From [Pantoea] beijingensis (GTDB lineage Bacteria; Pseudomonadota; Gammaproteobacteria; Enterobacterales; Enterobacteriaceae): a DNA stretch of 64,000 nucleotides. A program made the translations under genes and the position numbers. Positions 1-9,425 of this stretch are shown here, piece after piece. The notes below the pieces were generated by a model. It saw only the letters and a list, made by a program, of their open reading frames with translations, did no database searches and had not been told where the DNA came from. The stretch spans positions 3,844,001 to 3,908,000 of the forward strand of contig NZ_CP071409.1 in assembly GCF_022647505.1 (NCBI RefSeq). The letters run 5' to 3'. How positions within the stretch are numbered: the first letter of the stretch is position 1; each line of letters opens with the position of its first letter.

Positions 1-556
1 CTTCCAGTTGTTCACGCAGCGGCGTTATTAAACCCTGCAGGCTTTGACGATTTTGTTCATCAACCCGCCGACCACTGCTTTCAAAAATGCGATTCGCCAG
101 GTTTTCAAACTGTGCGGTCAGCCGCTGTTCACTGTTTGTCAGCAAACGCTGCTTTTCTTCAGCCGCCATTCTTGTCTCTTCCAGCCGGATAGTCACTTCA
201 CGCAATTCAGCTTCCTGCGCGCTGTTAATTTCACGCAGCGCACGGAGCTCCTGCTGCAGCAGTTCACACTCATTGCGCCAGTAGCCCAACTGCTCTAGCT
301 TCTCCTGCGCGGCGGTAAACTGCCCGTGAAGATTTCGCAGCTCAATCTCATGCTGGCGCAGGTGTTGCTGATGCTTTTCCAGTGACAGTTGACGCGAGGC
401 TAGCTCCTGCTGTGTCTGGTGCAAATCATGTTCCAGCAGACGCTGCTGCGTATCATGCTGCGCACTACGCTGCTGCGCACGCATACTGACAATTAACCAG
501 CCCAGCAACAGCCCAATCACTAAGCCGCCAATACCGTAAAATAAACTGGTATCCAC
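1..556 (-). CDS. rmuC: RmuC recombination-limiting protein, N-terminal part (cut by window edge)
   Basis: About 185 N-terminal residues are present; the gene runs off the left edge. It opens with GTG at 554-556 behind an AGGAGG site. Residues 1-25 (MDTSLFYGIGG...LLLGWL) form one membrane anchor, followed by a long Gln/Glu/Arg-rich coiled coil. The last residues seen (RRVDEQNRQSL...PLREQLE) match the point where the RmuC family domain begins. RmuC is an inner-membrane-anchored protein with a predicted nuclease-like domain that limits inversions at short inverted repeats. That C-terminal domain is not in the window. It lies beside udp in the same order as in E. coli. Confidence 0.93.
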   Translation of the reverse strand, partial: MDTSLFYGIGGLVIGLLLGWLIVSMRAQQRSAQHDTQQRLLEHDLHQTQQELASRQLSLEKHQQHLRQHEIELRNLHGQFTAAQEKLEQLGYWRNECELLQQELRALREINSAQEAELREVTIRLEETRMAAEEKQRLLTNSEQRLTAQFENLANRIFESSGRRVDEQNRQSLQGLITPLREQLE

Positions 557-774
557 TTATCCTCCTGTTACATCGCGCGTTTCTATCGCGCTACGCGTCT
601 ATTCAACGCCACGTTAAAGGGAGGCTGTATGGATGTCCAGTCTGTTTTATCCTGACCAGATGATAACGGTAAAAATGACCGCATAAGCGGCCACAGAAGA
701 GTGATCATTTTGAGGGCCACGGCCGTGGCACAAGGGAGAGAGCAGGCCGCCGAAACGCCCCCGTCCTGAAAGGG

Positions 775-1536
775 CTACAGCAGGCGGCGAGCCGCTTCAA
801 CCACGATTTTCACCGCGTCGCTTTCCGTCTGTTGCATTGTCTGAGCATCCGGGATCTCTTTTTGAGTCCGGTTAACAATGACACCAGCCACCATACCAGC
901 ACGCAAGCCCTGGCTGGCGCACATCGTTAATAACGTTGCAGACTCCATCTCATAGTTCAGTACCCCCATTTGCTGCCACTCTTTCATCGATCCCTGGAAG
1001 CGGCTCACCACGCGCCCGGAGAATGTGTCGTAGCGTTCCTGACCGGGATAAAACGTATCGGATGAAGCGGTAATCCCAATATGGGTTTTCGCACCAGTGG
1101 CTTTCGCAGCATCGACCAGCGCCGTCGTACAACTAAAATCGGCCACAGCCGGAAACTCCAGTGGAGCAAAATGCAGACTTGCACCGTCAAGACGAACCGA
1201 TCCCGTCGTCACCAGCACATCACCCACATTAATATGCGGCTGGATCGCACCGGTAGTTCCCACACGCAGAAACGTTCTGACGCCTAACTGCGCCAACTCT
1301 TCAACCGCGATTGACGTCGAAGGGCCACCAATGCCGGTTGAACAAACCACAACAGGTTTACCGTCCAGTTCCGCGCGCCAGGTAGTGAACTCGCGATGAG
1401 ACGCAAGATGAACAGGATTCTCCATCAGAGCCGCAATTTTTTTCACGCGCTCAGGATCGCCAGGCACAATCGCCAGTGTCGCTCCCTGTAAATCAGCTTT
1501 TGTAATACCAAGGTGAAAAACGTCAGATTGGGCCAT
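775..1536 (-). CDS. udp: Uridine phosphorylase
   Basis: A 253-residue cytoplasmic enzyme of the hexameric nucleoside phosphorylase family. It splits uridine with phosphate into uracil and ribose-1-phosphate for pyrimidine salvage. The protein shows the PGDPERV phosphate-binding loop near residue 25, VGTTGAIQP near residue 95 and the NYEMES ribose-binding motif. The ATG at 1534-1536 is chosen because AGGAG lies eight bases upstream and the protein then starts [10 protein letters not shown] like its relatives; a longer in-frame start adds 19 unrelated residues. Two CRP-like sites lie upstream. The stop TAG is at 775-777. Confidence 0.96.
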   Translation of the reverse strand: MAQSDVFHLGITKADLQGATLAIVPGDPERVKKIAALMENPVHLASHREFTTWRAELDGKPVVVCSTGIGGPSTSIAVEELAQLGVRTFLRVGTTGAIQPHINVGDVLVTTGSVRLDGASLHFAPLEFPAVADFSCTTALVDAAKATGAKTHIGITASSDTFYPGQERYDTFSGRVVSRFQGSMKEWQQMGVLNYEMESATLLTMCASQGLRAGMVAGVIVNRTQKEIPDAQTMQQTESDAVKIVVEAARRLL

Positions 1537-1601
1537 AACAGACTCCTGTTTAAAATAGGATTGATAATGCAATGCGCTACTGTAAGGCAGCACTCAATAA
1601 A

Positions 1602-1673
1602 TTTATGTGATTTTTCTCACTCATTAAAATGGAAGTTACATTTCATAAGGAAAAATATGTGGTTTAAATCACA
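1602..1673 (-). promoter_or_regulatory. udp promoter region with two CRP sites
   Basis: TGTGA-N6-TCACT occupies 1606-1621 and TGTGG-N6-TCACA occupies 1658-1673. Their centres are 52 bp apart, which is the spacing I recall for the E. coli udp promoter, where CytR binds between two CRP dimers. If the nearer site sits at -41.5, transcription would start near 1572 and TACAGT near 1580-1585 would be the -10 element. CytR involvement is inferred from the family, not read from the sequence. Confidence 0.75.
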
Positions 1674-1832
1674 TTAAATCACTCTGTAATCATAATTTGC
1701 TACAACCAACCCTGCGCTTTTTCCTGCCCGAGTGTTAAAGAGATAGATGTTAAAAAGGGTACGCAACACATAATCAATGTGTAATTCTGACTATAGTTAC
1801 CTGATTGCGCTAATGCTTGCATGGAGAGAACA

Positions 1833-2669
1833 ATGAACACTGAAAAAAACACCGCTCATAAACAAGACAATAATGGGTTCGCTCCTGCGGTAGCCCCCAC
1901 CGCATCGACCACGATTCTGACTGAAAGTGAGTCGATCACGACTAAAGAAACTTCCATTCCCACACAGGGCGAAAACATGCCCGCTTTTTATGCCAAACCC
2001 AAAGATGCATCAGAGCCGCTACCGGTAGTTTTAGTGGTTCAGGAGGTCTTTGGCGTCCACGAACATATCCGCGATATTTGCCGCCGCCTTGCGATGGAAG
2101 GGTATCTGGCTATTGCCCCTGAACTCTATTTCCGTCAGGGCGACCCTAATGATTACAGCGATCTCTCAACATTGCTGAAAGAGCTGGTCAGCAAGGTGCC
2201 TGATGCACAGGTATTAGCCGATCTTGACCACGTGGCTAATTGGGCCTCGCGGAACGGAGGCGATATGCGTAATACCGCTATCACCGGCTTTTGCTGGGGA
2301 GGACGTATCTGTTGGCTGTATGCCGCTCATAATCCACAGTTAAAAGCAGCTGTTGCATGGTATGGCAGGCTTGTGGGTGAAAAAACCATGAAACAGCCAA
2401 AACATCCGGTTGATGTGACAATGGACCTTAACGCACCGGTGTTGGGTTTGTACGGTGGATTGGATACTGGTATCCCACAGGAAAGCGTTGAATTAATGCG
2501 CCAGGCGTTACGAGCGGCTAACGCTAAATCAGAAATCATTGTCTATCCGGAAGCCGGACATGCATTTAACGCAGATTATCGTCCCGATTATCATGAAGAA
2601 TCAGCGAAAGATGGCTGGTCGCGGATGCTCGCCTGGTTCAAACAAAACGGCGTAAAACCTGCAGCCTGA
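1833..2669 (+). CDS. dlhH: Dienelactone hydrolase family protein (YsgA/DlhH)
   Basis: A 278-residue alpha/beta hydrolase of the dienelactone hydrolase family. The nucleophile is the Cys in GFCWGG (near residue 155), the acid lies in GLYGGLDTGIP and the catalytic His in PEAGHAFNADYRP. The physiological substrate in enteric bacteria is not settled. The ATG at 1833 is preferred over 1821 because GGAGAG lies at 1823-1828. It sits between udp and metE, as ysgA does in E. coli, and is oriented opposite to both. A perfect GC palindrome follows the stop. Confidence 0.9.
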   Translation: MNTEKNTAHKQDNNGFAPAVAPTASTTILTESESITTKETSIPTQGENMPAFYAKPKDASEPLPVVLVVQEVFGVHEHIRDICRRLAMEGYLAIAPELYFRQGDPNDYSDLSTLLKELVSKVPDAQVLADLDHVANWASRNGGDMRNTAITGFCWGGRICWLYAAHNPQLKAAVAWYGRLVGEKTMKQPKHPVDVTMDLNAPVLGLYGGLDTGIPQESVELMRQALRAANAKSEIIVYPEAGHAFNADYRPDYHEESAKDGWSRMLAWFKQNGVKPAA

Positions 2670-2677
2670 GTAAACAA

Positions 2678-2695
2678 GGGGGCGCCGGCGCCCCC
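2678..2695. terminator. GC-rich palindrome between converging dlhH and metE
   Basis: An 18-bp perfect palindrome, GGGGGCGCCGGCGCCCCC, sits between the stop codons of two convergent genes, 8 bp after dlhH and 5 bp before the end of metE. As RNA it gives a 7-bp G/C stem with a 4-nt loop on either strand. There is no T-run, so a role as bidirectional terminator or 3'-end stabiliser is inferred from position. Confidence 0.5.
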
Positions 2696-2700
2696 TAGTA

Positions 2701-4971
2701 TCAGACTTTAGTTTCACGCAGGTTCTGTGCCGCTTTTACCATGTTGGCCAGCGCCTGACGCGTTTCAGTCCACCCACGCGTTTTCAAACCACAGTCCGGG
2801 TTAACCCACAAGCGCTCAACCGGAATACGTTTCGCCGCTTTCAGCAGCAGATCCTGAATCCACTCCACGCCAGGCACGTTGGGTGAATGAATGTCATACA
2901 CGCCCGGCCCAATTTCATTGGGATACTCGAAATCCTCAAACGCCTCGAGCAGGTCCATATCAGAACGCGATGTTTCGATGGTGATCACGTCAGCGTCCAG
3001 CGCGGCGATAGAATCCATGATGTCGTTAAACTCGCAATAACACATGTGGGTGTGAATCTGCGTATCATCCCGTGCAACAGCCGCATTCAGGCGGAACGCA
3101 TCCACGCCCCATTTCAGATAGGCCGCCCAGTCAGACTGACGCAATGGCAAACCTTCGCGCAGCGCAGGCTCATCAATCTGGATGATACCAATGCCCGCTT
3201 TCTCCAGGTCTTCAACTTCGTCACGCAGCGCCAGCGCAATCTGTTTAGCAATGGTTTCACGTGACACATCTTCGCGCGGGAAAGACCAGCAGAGAATGGT
3301 CACCGGCCCCGTCAGCATCCCTTTGACAGGCTTATCGGTCAGAGACTGCGCATATTTGGCCCATTCAACGGTAATCGCTTCAGGACGACTGACATCGCCA
3401 ATAATAACCGGCGGTTTCACGCAACGGGAACCATAGCTTTGTACCCAACCGTTCTGAGTAAACACGAAGCCATCCAGATGCTCGCCGAAGTATTCAACCA
3501 TGTCGTTACGTTCTGCTTCACCATGTACCAGCACGTCCAGACCTAAACGCTCCTGCTCCGCGATCGCCTGTTTGATATGTTCCGCAATGCCGGTGCGGTA
3601 ATGATTACCGTCGAGACGCCCCTGTTTGAAATCCAGGCGCAGGCCACGAATTTCAGTGGTCTGAGGGAATGAGCCTATGGTCGTGGTGGGCCATGCCGGC
3701 AGGTTAAAGCGCTTACGCTGGGCAACGGCACGCGCCGGGTAATCGCTTTGACGTTCAATATCTTGTGGGGTGATCGCGGCCAGACGTTGTGCAACAGCGG
3801 CATTATGTACGCGGTTTGAGTTACGACGAGCGCGGATTGGCGCGCTCCATGATTCCAGAGACGCCGCATCGTTGGTGTTCAGCGCTTTCGTCAGCAGCGC
3901 CAACTCACCGCATTTTTGCAGTGCAAATGAGAACCAGCTTTTCACTTCATCATCAAGCCGTGTTTCAACACTCAGATCGATTGGGCTATGCAGCAGTGAA
4001 CATGAAGAACCCATCCACAGCTGTTTACGCTGACCAACAAGCGGCGCTAAACGCTCAAACCAGGTGCTCAGATCGGCACGCCATACGTTACGGCCATTGA
4101 TCACCCCTAAAGAGAGCAGCCACTCGGCGGGCAGTTTAGCGTTGATATCAGTGATATCATCTTTGCCGTGTACTAAATCAACATGCAGGCCATTTACCGG
4201 CAGTGCGCGAAGGGTATCCAGGTTGTGAGAGATACTATCGAAATAGGTGGTTAACAGCAGTTTTGTATTGCCCAGCAGCGCAGTATAAGCCGGTTTGAAA
4301 GCGTTCAGCCATTCAGCAGGCAGCTCAAGAACCAGTGCAGGTTCATCGATCTGCACCCACTCAATACCACGTTTCGCCAGCTCCGCCAGCACTTGCTGGT
4401 AGACGGGAAGAATATCCTGCAGCAGGCTCAGGCGATCAAACTGCTCACCTTTCACTTTGCCCAGCCAAAGATAGGTAACAGGCCCCAGTAAAACAGGTTT
4501 GACTTTATGCCCAAGGGCCAGCGCTTCATCGACTTCATCCAGCAGCTGTGTCCAGGTCAGTTTGAACTGCTGGCCCTTAGTGAATTCTGGCACCATGTAG
4601 TGATAGTTGGTGTTAAACCATTTGGTCATTTCTGCAGCGGCGGCGGGTTCGCCGGTTGGTGCGCGACCACGTCCCAAACGGAACAAGGTGTCCAGATCGA
4701 CCGAGCCGTCTTTATTTTGGTGACGCGCAGGTACGTTGCCCAGTAACAGACTGGTCGTCAGTACGTGATCATACCAGGCAAAATCACCTACGGGCAGCAG
4801 ATCAACGCCAGCCTCTTTTTGTTGCTGCCAGTGGCGAGCACGCAGTTCACTACCCACGGCCAGCAACTCTTCCTGAGTACTGTTGCCTGCCCAGTAACTT
4901 TCCTGCGCTTTTTTCAGTTCGCGACGTAAGCCGACGCGGGGAAATCCAAGTGTATGGTTCAGGATGGTCAT
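2701..4971 (-). CDS. metE: Cobalamin-independent methionine synthase
   Basis: A 756-residue cytosolic enzyme (E. coli 753) that moves the methyl group of 5-methyltetrahydropteroyltri-glutamate to homocysteine, the last step of methionine synthesis without B12. Two related barrel halves are visible. The C-terminal half keeps the zinc ligands in [11 protein letters not shown] (near residue 645) and in [11 protein letters not shown] (near residue 730). The ATG at 4969-4971 has AAGGATAAAATC before it. The gene is divergent from metR, whose product activates it with homocysteine as co-inducer. Confidence 0.97.
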   Translation of the reverse strand: MTILNHTLGFPRVGLRRELKKAQESYWAGNSTQEELLAVGSELRARHWQQQKEAGVDLLPVGDFAWYDHVLTTSLLLGNVPARHQNKDGSVDLDTLFRLGRGRAPTGEPAAAAEMTKWFNTNYHYMVPEFTKGQQFKLTWTQLLDEVDEALALGHKVKPVLLGPVTYLWLGKVKGEQFDRLSLLQDILPVYQQVLAELAKRGIEWVQIDEPALVLELPAEWLNAFKPAYTALLGNTKLLLTTYFDSISHNLDTLRALPVNGLHVDLVHGKDDITDINAKLPAEWLLSLGVINGRNVWRADLSTWFERLAPLVGQRKQLWMGSSCSLLHSPIDLSVETRLDDEVKSWFSFALQKCGELALLTKALNTNDAASLESWSAPIRARRNSNRVHNAAVAQRLAAITPQDIERQSDYPARAVAQRKRFNLPAWPTTTIGSFPQTTEIRGLRLDFKQGRLDGNHYRTGIAEHIKQAIAEQERLGLDVLVHGEAERNDMVEYFGEHLDGFVFTQNGWVQSYGSRCVKPPVIIGDVSRPEAITVEWAKYAQSLTDKPVKGMLTGPVTILCWSFPREDVSRETIAKQIALALRDEVEDLEKAGIGIIQIDEPALREGLPLRQSDWAAYLKWGVDAFRLNAAVARDDTQIHTHMCYCEFNDIMDSIAALDADVITIETSRSDMDLLEAFEDFEYPNEIGPGVYDIHSPNVPGVEWIQDLLLKAAKRIPVERLWVNPDCGLKTRGWTETRQALANMVKAAQNLRETKV

Positions 4972-5010
4972 GATTTTATCCTTGTCTGTTAATAACGTTG
5001 CGCAATATGT

Positions 5011-5023
5011 TGAACTGGCGTCA
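5011..5023. promoter_or_regulatory. Possible MetR half-conserved site before metE
   Basis: TGAACTGGCGTCA matches the TGAA-N5-TTCA MetR consensus at seven of eight fixed positions, 40 bp upstream of the metE start. It is close to the start codon for an activator site, so it may instead be one of several weak boxes or chance. Confidence 0.3.
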
Positions 5024-5163
5024 TTAGCACCGTCAGTTTGGACGTGGGTCGCGCGGCATTTTTAGCATGGTTCACCGCGCCGCATTTAAGGTCACCTTGC
5101 GCACTCAGGTGCTCATACGTCTGGTAAAATACACCTCGGTCCAAAATGACAAGCAGGATAGCT

Positions 5164-5200
5164 GGAAGTTTGGACGTCCAGATGTTTACACTGCTATACT
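5164..5200 (+). promoter_or_regulatory. metR promoter overlapped by tandem Met boxes
   Basis: Three adjoining 8-bp units resemble the MetJ box AGACGTCT: 5164-5171 (5/8), 5172-5179 GGACGTCC (6/8) and 5180-5187 AGATGTTT (6/8). TTGGAC at 5170-5175 and TATACT at 5195-5200 could be -35 and -10 elements with a 19-bp spacer. MetJ repression of metR is known in enterics; the placement fits occlusion of RNA polymerase. Confidence 0.5.
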
Positions 5201-5259
5201 GTGCAGGTACTGTATGAACCACAAGCGCAAATTATTCACTCTCGATATGAAGGACTCTC

Positions 5260-6207
5260 ATGATCGAACTCAAACACCTGCGAACGCTGCAAGCATTGCG
5301 AAATACTGGCTCGCTCGCTGCGGCGGCGGCCCAGCTGCACCAAACGCAATCGGCGTTATCCCACCAGTTCAGTGACCTGGAGCAGCGCCTGGGCTTTCGT
5401 CTGTTTGTGCGCAAAAGCCAACCGCTGCGCTTTACGCCGCAGGGAGAGATCTTGTTACAGCTGGCTGAACAGGTGTTACCGCAGATTCAGCAGGCCTTAC
5501 AGGCATGCCATGAACCTCACCAAGCCACCCTGCGTATCGCTATTGAATGCCATAGCTGTATTCAATGGCTGACGCCCGCACTGGATAATTTCCGCCAAAG
5601 CTGGCCGCAGGTGGTGATGGATTTCAAATCAGGCGTGACTTTTGATCCTCAGCCTGCGCTGCAGCAGGGCGAACTTGATGTAGTACTGACTTCTGATATC
5701 TTGCCTCGCAGTGGTCTACACTATTCGCCCATGTTCGATTTCGAAGTTCGGCTGGTACTTGCGCCCGATCATCCGCTGGCCCAGCAGGAACAAATTACGC
5801 CAGTTGACCTGGCGAATGATGTGTTGCTTATTTATCCAGTACAGCGCCAGCGTCTGGATATCTGGCGTAACTTTCTGCAACCCGCGGGCGTCAGTCCGGC
5901 ATTGAAAAGCGTCGATAATACTTTACTGCTGATTCAGATGGTTGCCGCGCGTATGGGCATTGCCGCGCTACCGCACTGGGTAGTAGAAAGCTTCGAACGT
6001 CAGGGATTAGTTGTCACAAAAACACTGGGGAATGGACTCTGGAGTCGACTGTACGCTGCCGTGCGTGATGGTGAGCAGCGCCAACCGGTTATCGAAGCGT
6101 TTATTCGCTCTTCACGCCAGCACGCATGTGATAATTTGCCGCTGGTTCATGACGCCTCGCGTCCCGGCAACCCGATACCACAGCCGCTCTCGTCACCGCT
6201 ACTCTGA
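5260..6207 (+). CDS. metR: LysR-type methionine regulator
   Basis: A 315-residue LysR-family activator (E. coli 317). Residues 1-60 hold the winged helix-turn-helix ([20 protein letters not shown]) and the rest is the periplasmic-binding-like effector domain that senses homocysteine. It controls metE, which diverges from it, and other methionine genes. Identity with E. coli MetR is high by eye ([36 protein letters not shown]). The start is the only ATG before LRTLQALR. A small hairpin follows the stop at 6220-6238. Confidence 0.96.
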   Translation: MIELKHLRTLQALRNTGSLAAAAAQLHQTQSALSHQFSDLEQRLGFRLFVRKSQPLRFTPQGEILLQLAEQVLPQIQQALQACHEPHQATLRIAIECHSCIQWLTPALDNFRQSWPQVVMDFKSGVTFDPQPALQQGELDVVLTSDILPRSGLHYSPMFDFEVRLVLAPDHPLAQQEQITPVDLANDVLLIYPVQRQRLDIWRNFLQPAGVSPALKSVDNTLLLIQMVAARMGIAALPHWVVESFERQGLVVTKTLGNGLWSRLYAAVRDGEQRQPVIEAFIRSSRQHACDNLPLVHDASRPGNPIPQPLSSPLL

Positions 6208-6219
6208 ATATATACGCAC

Positions 6220-6238
6220 GCCAGTGGGCCTCACTGGC
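6220..6238 (+). terminator. Hairpin after metR
   Basis: GCCAGTG-GGCCT-CACTGGC makes a 7-bp stem with a 5-nt loop 13 bp after the metR stop. No T-run follows, so it may stabilise the transcript end or assist Rho-dependent termination rather than terminate by itself. Confidence 0.35.
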
Positions 6239-6405
6239 CGTCATCAATCCTATCCCTGTCTGCCAGCCATATTCGGCAAAATCCACGATTGCGATGACTC
6301 CTGTTTACCACCTGCAGACACGAATACCGTGAACAGCGCTGCAACTTCAGGGACGACATGTATATAATGCGCCGCAACGCCCTTATAAATTGAAGAGATT
6401 TCATT

Positions 6406-6885
6406 ATGACCAACAATGACGTGTTACGCAGCGTGCGCTACATGCTGGACTTAAGTGACGCCCAGATGGTCGCCCTTCTGGCGCTGGCAGACAGCGACGT
6501 GTCCGCCGAGGAAATGCATGCCTTTTTGAAAAAAGAAGAAGAAGAGGGGTTCCGCGCCTGTCCCGATGTCATCATGGGCTATTTTCTTAATGGATTGATT
6601 TTTCAGCGTCGCGGTAAGAGTGAAGAGGCACCAGCACCGTCCATCGAACGCAAAATGACCAATAACATCATGCTAAAAAAACTGCGCGTTGCCTTTGATT
6701 TAAAAGCGACCGATATTACGGATGTGCTACAGCTAGCCGATTTCTCAGTATCACAAAGCGAGATAGGTGCCATTTTCCGCAAGCCGGGGCACAAAAACTA
6801 TCGGGAATGTGGCGATCAGATCTTAAGAAACTTTTTAAAAGGGCTGACGAAAAAAATACGTCCGACAGCCGAGAAGAAAGCCTAG
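6406..6885 (+). CDS. yehS: DUF1456 family protein, YehS-like
   Basis: A 159-residue cytoplasmic protein made of two copies of the DUF1456 helical unit. They begin at residue 3 (NNDVLRSVRYMLDL) and near residue 83 (NNIMLKKLRVAFDLK), each ending in a CxD..xFLxGL motif (ACPDVIMGYFLNGL, ECGDQILRNFLKGL). E. coli YehS has the same plan but lies elsewhere on the chromosome; here it is between metR and yigM. Function is unknown. TATAAT at 6363-6368 is a plausible -10 element; a -35 is weak (TGCAAC, 6340-6345). Confidence 0.88.
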   Translation: MTNNDVLRSVRYMLDLSDAQMVALLALADSDVSAEEMHAFLKKEEEEGFRACPDVIMGYFLNGLIFQRRGKSEEAPAPSIERKMTNNIMLKKLRVAFDLKATDITDVLQLADFSVSQSEIGAIFRKPGHKNYRECGDQILRNFLKGLTKKIRPTAEKKA

Positions 6886-6916
6886 AGCATCGTAAGCCAG
6901 GTCCGCCTGGCTTCTG

Positions 6917-7768
6917 TTACTGGCTGACAATCCATCGCTTATGCACCCATAATGACGCACAGATTATCGTTGCACCGATAATAAAACTTGGCCAGTGCGG
7001 TTGTTGCTGCCAAATCGCCAGATTGACCAACAACCCTGCGGGGACATGCATGTTGTTCATAATGCCCAACGTGCCGGCATCGACCTGCGTGGCGCCATAA
7101 TTCCACATAAAATATCCCAGTCCTGATGCCACTACACCCAGCCACAGTAAAATGCCCCACTGCAGGCCGGTAACAGGCAATTTGTCTGGATTTCCCCATA
7201 GCAGCCAGGCAACGATAGCAACACTCGCCGCACCAATATAAAACCAGGAAAATGCGGTATGCTGCGGCATAGGCCGCGTTTCCTGCAGCCGTTTATAACC
7301 CACCATACCCACTGCGAAGCAGATATTCGCCAGCTGTACCAGCAGTAAACCATACCAAAAATGGTCGCTTACTTTGTCATAGCGAATAATCGCAGCACCC
7401 AGCACCGCCAGTAACGCGCTCAACGCATACCCCGGACGTACACCCCGACCGCTAATGAGATCATATATTAACGTGACATACAGCGGTGTCATGACGGTAA
7501 ATAGCAGAAATTCCGAGACGCTAAGATAGAGATACGCCTGAAAACTGATGAGATACATAATCCCCAGTTGCAACATTCCCACCAACATATACAGCAGCAG
7601 CGTAAACAACGGATAACCACGCCAGCGTAAAAAGGGCAAGAATACCATTGCGGCCAAACCCAGCCGCATGAGTACGGCAAACCAACTGTCAACCTGGCCT
7701 GCAAGGTACTCACCGATAAGACTAAAAGAAAAAGCCCAAAGAATAGTGGTAATAATCAGTAATGCCAC
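6917..7768 (-). CDS. yigM: EamA-family inner membrane transporter YigM (BioP-type biotin carrier)
   Basis: A 283-residue hydrophobic protein with about ten predicted membrane spans in two EamA halves. Stretches such as WNYGATQVDAGTLGIMN and NMHVPAGLLVNLAIW are the same as I recall from E. coli YigM, which has been reported as a high-affinity biotin uptake carrier. The start is a GTG; 7766-7768 gives the same N-terminus as E. coli (xALLIITTILWAF), while GTG at 7775-7777 would add three residues. Neither has a strong ribosome site. Its position between metR and yigL matches E. coli. Confidence 0.88.
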   Translation of the reverse strand: MALLIITTILWAFSFSLIGEYLAGQVDSWFAVLMRLGLAAMVFLPFLRWRGYPLFTLLLYMLVGMLQLGIMYLISFQAYLYLSVSEFLLFTVMTPLYVTLIYDLISGRGVRPGYALSALLAVLGAAIIRYDKVSDHFWYGLLLVQLANICFAVGMVGYKRLQETRPMPQHTAFSWFYIGAASVAIVAWLLWGNPDKLPVTGLQWGILLWLGVVASGLGYFMWNYGATQVDAGTLGIMNNMHVPAGLLVNLAIWQQQPHWPSFIIGATIICASLWVHKRWIVSQ

Positions 7769-7867
7769 GTTACACACTCATCAAAAAAAGAAGCGCTATT
7801 GTAACGAAAAGTGTGTGCGTTAAGGCATGTTTTTGAGTAACACGCCGCCAACAAATAAATAATTAAA

Positions 7868-7887
7868 TATGTTTGATAAAGAAAACA
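7868..7887. promoter_or_regulatory. Putative upstream GlpR operator
   Basis: A 20-mer starting TATGTTTGATAA matches 15 of 20 positions of the GlpR operator consensus as I recall it (WATKYTCGWTAWCGAGCATW). It lies about 90 bp upstream of a second, better match. GlpR often binds several operators to repress glp promoters. Confidence 0.4.
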
Positions 7888-7919
7888 AACGCGCATCACT
7901 GTAATCAAACTGTAACAAT

Positions 7920-7981
7920 TGAGCAGTTACTCACAGTTATTATCCCCTCCCGCCGCTATTATTTGCTCGAAATGGAACATT
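7920..7981 (+). promoter_or_regulatory. glpTQ promoter with CRP site and GlpR operator
   Basis: TGAGC-N6-TCACA at 7920-7935 resembles a CRP site (full right half, partial left half). TATTAT at 7957-7962 is a -10 element, so +1 would be near 7969 and the CRP centre (7927.5) would be at -41.5, the class II position. A GlpR-like operator (TTTGCTCG-AAAT-GGAACATT, 7962-7981, 16 of 20 consensus positions) covers the start site. This fits induction by glycerol-3-phosphate with catabolite control. Confidence 0.65.
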
Positions 7982-8063
7982 TACACCTGCGTAGTCGAGC
8001 AATGTTCTTACTTAAGATCATCCAATCTGAGATGTCAGAACAAAACGCGCCACTGGAGGCCAA

Positions 8064-9413
8064 ATGCTAACTATCTTCAAACCCGCGCAGCATCAACCGC
8101 GTGTTTCAGATGAACACATTGATCCACACTATCGCCGCCTGCGTTGGCAAATATTTCTGGGTATCTTCTTCGGCTACGCCGCTTACTATCTGGTACGTAA
8201 AAACTTTGCGCTGGCAATGCCCTACCTGGTTGAGCAAGGCTTTTCGCGAGGAGATCTGGGGTTCGCTCTGTCCGGGATTTCTATCGCCTATGGCTTTTCA
8301 AAATTCATTATGGGCTCAGTATCCGATCGTTCAAATCCACGCGTATTCCTTCCTGCTGGTCTGATTCTTGCGGCAGCAGTGATGCTATTTATGGGATTCG
8401 TACCTTGGGCCACCTCCAGCATCATGGTGATGTTTGTTCTGCTGTTTTTATGTGGCTGGTTCCAGGGAATGGGATGGCCGCCGTGCGGGCGTACAATGGT
8501 GCACTGGTGGTCACAAAAAGAGCGCGGCCGTATCGTTTCGATATGGAACTGTGCCCATAACGTTGGCGGCGGCATCCCTCCTCTGCTCTTCCTGCTTGGC
8601 ATGGCCTGGTTTAACGACTGGAAAGCCGCACTCTATATGCCTGCTTTCGGGGCAATCATCATTGCCTTGATTGCATTTGCACTGATGCGTGATACGCCAC
8701 AATCGTGTGGTTTACCGCCTATCGAAGAGTATAAAAATGACTATCCGCCTGACTACACCGACAAAGCGGAAGAAGAACTCACAGCAAAACAGATCTTTAT
8801 GCAGTACATACTGCCCAACAAGCTGCTGTGGTATATCGCTCTGGCCAACGTTTTCGTCTATCTACTGCGCTACGGTATTCTCGACTGGTCACCGACTTAC
8901 CTGAAAGAGGTCAAACACTTCGCACTGGATAAGTCGTCCTGGGCCTATTTTTTATATGAATATGCAGGCATCCCCGGCACGCTACTGTGTGGCTGGATGT
9001 CGGATAAAGTATTTAAAGGTAACCGCGGTGCGACTGGCGTTTTCTTTATGATACTGGTCACTATCGCCACCGTAATTTACTGGATGAATCCGGCAGGTAA
9101 CCCGGGTATCGACATGGCCTGCATGATCGTCATTGGTTTTCTCATCTATGGCCCGGTAATGTTAATTGGGTTACATGCGCTTGAGCTCGCGCCGAAGAAG
9201 GCAGCGGGTACCGCAGCCGGTTTCACAGGACTGTTCGGCTATCTCGGTGGCTCCGTGGCCGCAAGTGCCATCGTTGGCTACACTGTCGATTACTTCGGCT
9301 GGGATGGCGGCTTCATCATTATGATCGGCGGTTGTGTGCTGGCCGTAATTTTACTGCTGATGACCATGCTAAGTGAGAACAAACATAAGCAGACATTACA
9401 GCAGTTGAATTAA
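8064..9413 (+). CDS. glpT: Glycerol-3-phosphate:phosphate antiporter
   Basis: A 449-residue inner-membrane carrier (E. coli 452) of the organophosphate antiporter group of the major facilitator superfamily, with twelve membrane spans. It imports sn-glycerol-3-phosphate in exchange for phosphate. [15 protein letters not shown] (near residue 40) carries the conserved substrate-binding Arg; a second conserved region is [19 protein letters not shown] near residue 290. The ATG has GGAGGCCAA upstream. glpQ follows after 12 bp, so the pair is one operon. The glpACB operon that is divergent from glpT in E. coli is absent here. Confidence 0.96.
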   Translation: MLTIFKPAQHQPRVSDEHIDPHYRRLRWQIFLGIFFGYAAYYLVRKNFALAMPYLVEQGFSRGDLGFALSGISIAYGFSKFIMGSVSDRSNPRVFLPAGLILAAAVMLFMGFVPWATSSIMVMFVLLFLCGWFQGMGWPPCGRTMVHWWSQKERGRIVSIWNCAHNVGGGIPPLLFLLGMAWFNDWKAALYMPAFGAIIIALIAFALMRDTPQSCGLPPIEEYKNDYPPDYTDKAEEELTAKQIFMQYILPNKLLWYIALANVFVYLLRYGILDWSPTYLKEVKHFALDKSSWAYFLYEYAGIPGTLLCGWMSDKVFKGNRGATGVFFMILVTIATVIYWMNPAGNPGIDMACMIVIGFLIYGPVMLIGLHALELAPKKAAGTAAGFTGLFGYLGGSVAASAIVGYTVDYFGWDGGFIIMIGGCVLAVILLLMTMLSENKHKQTLQQLN

Positions 9414-9425
9414 TCGGAGGATGCG

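Noticed and set aside
5067..5375. A plus-strand frame over the metE-metR gap
   Set aside because: It covers the Met boxes and overlaps the metR start out of frame; no family match.
7873..8113. Short plus-strand frames before glpT
   Set aside because: They span the promoter and operators of glpT, so they are unlikely to be coding.
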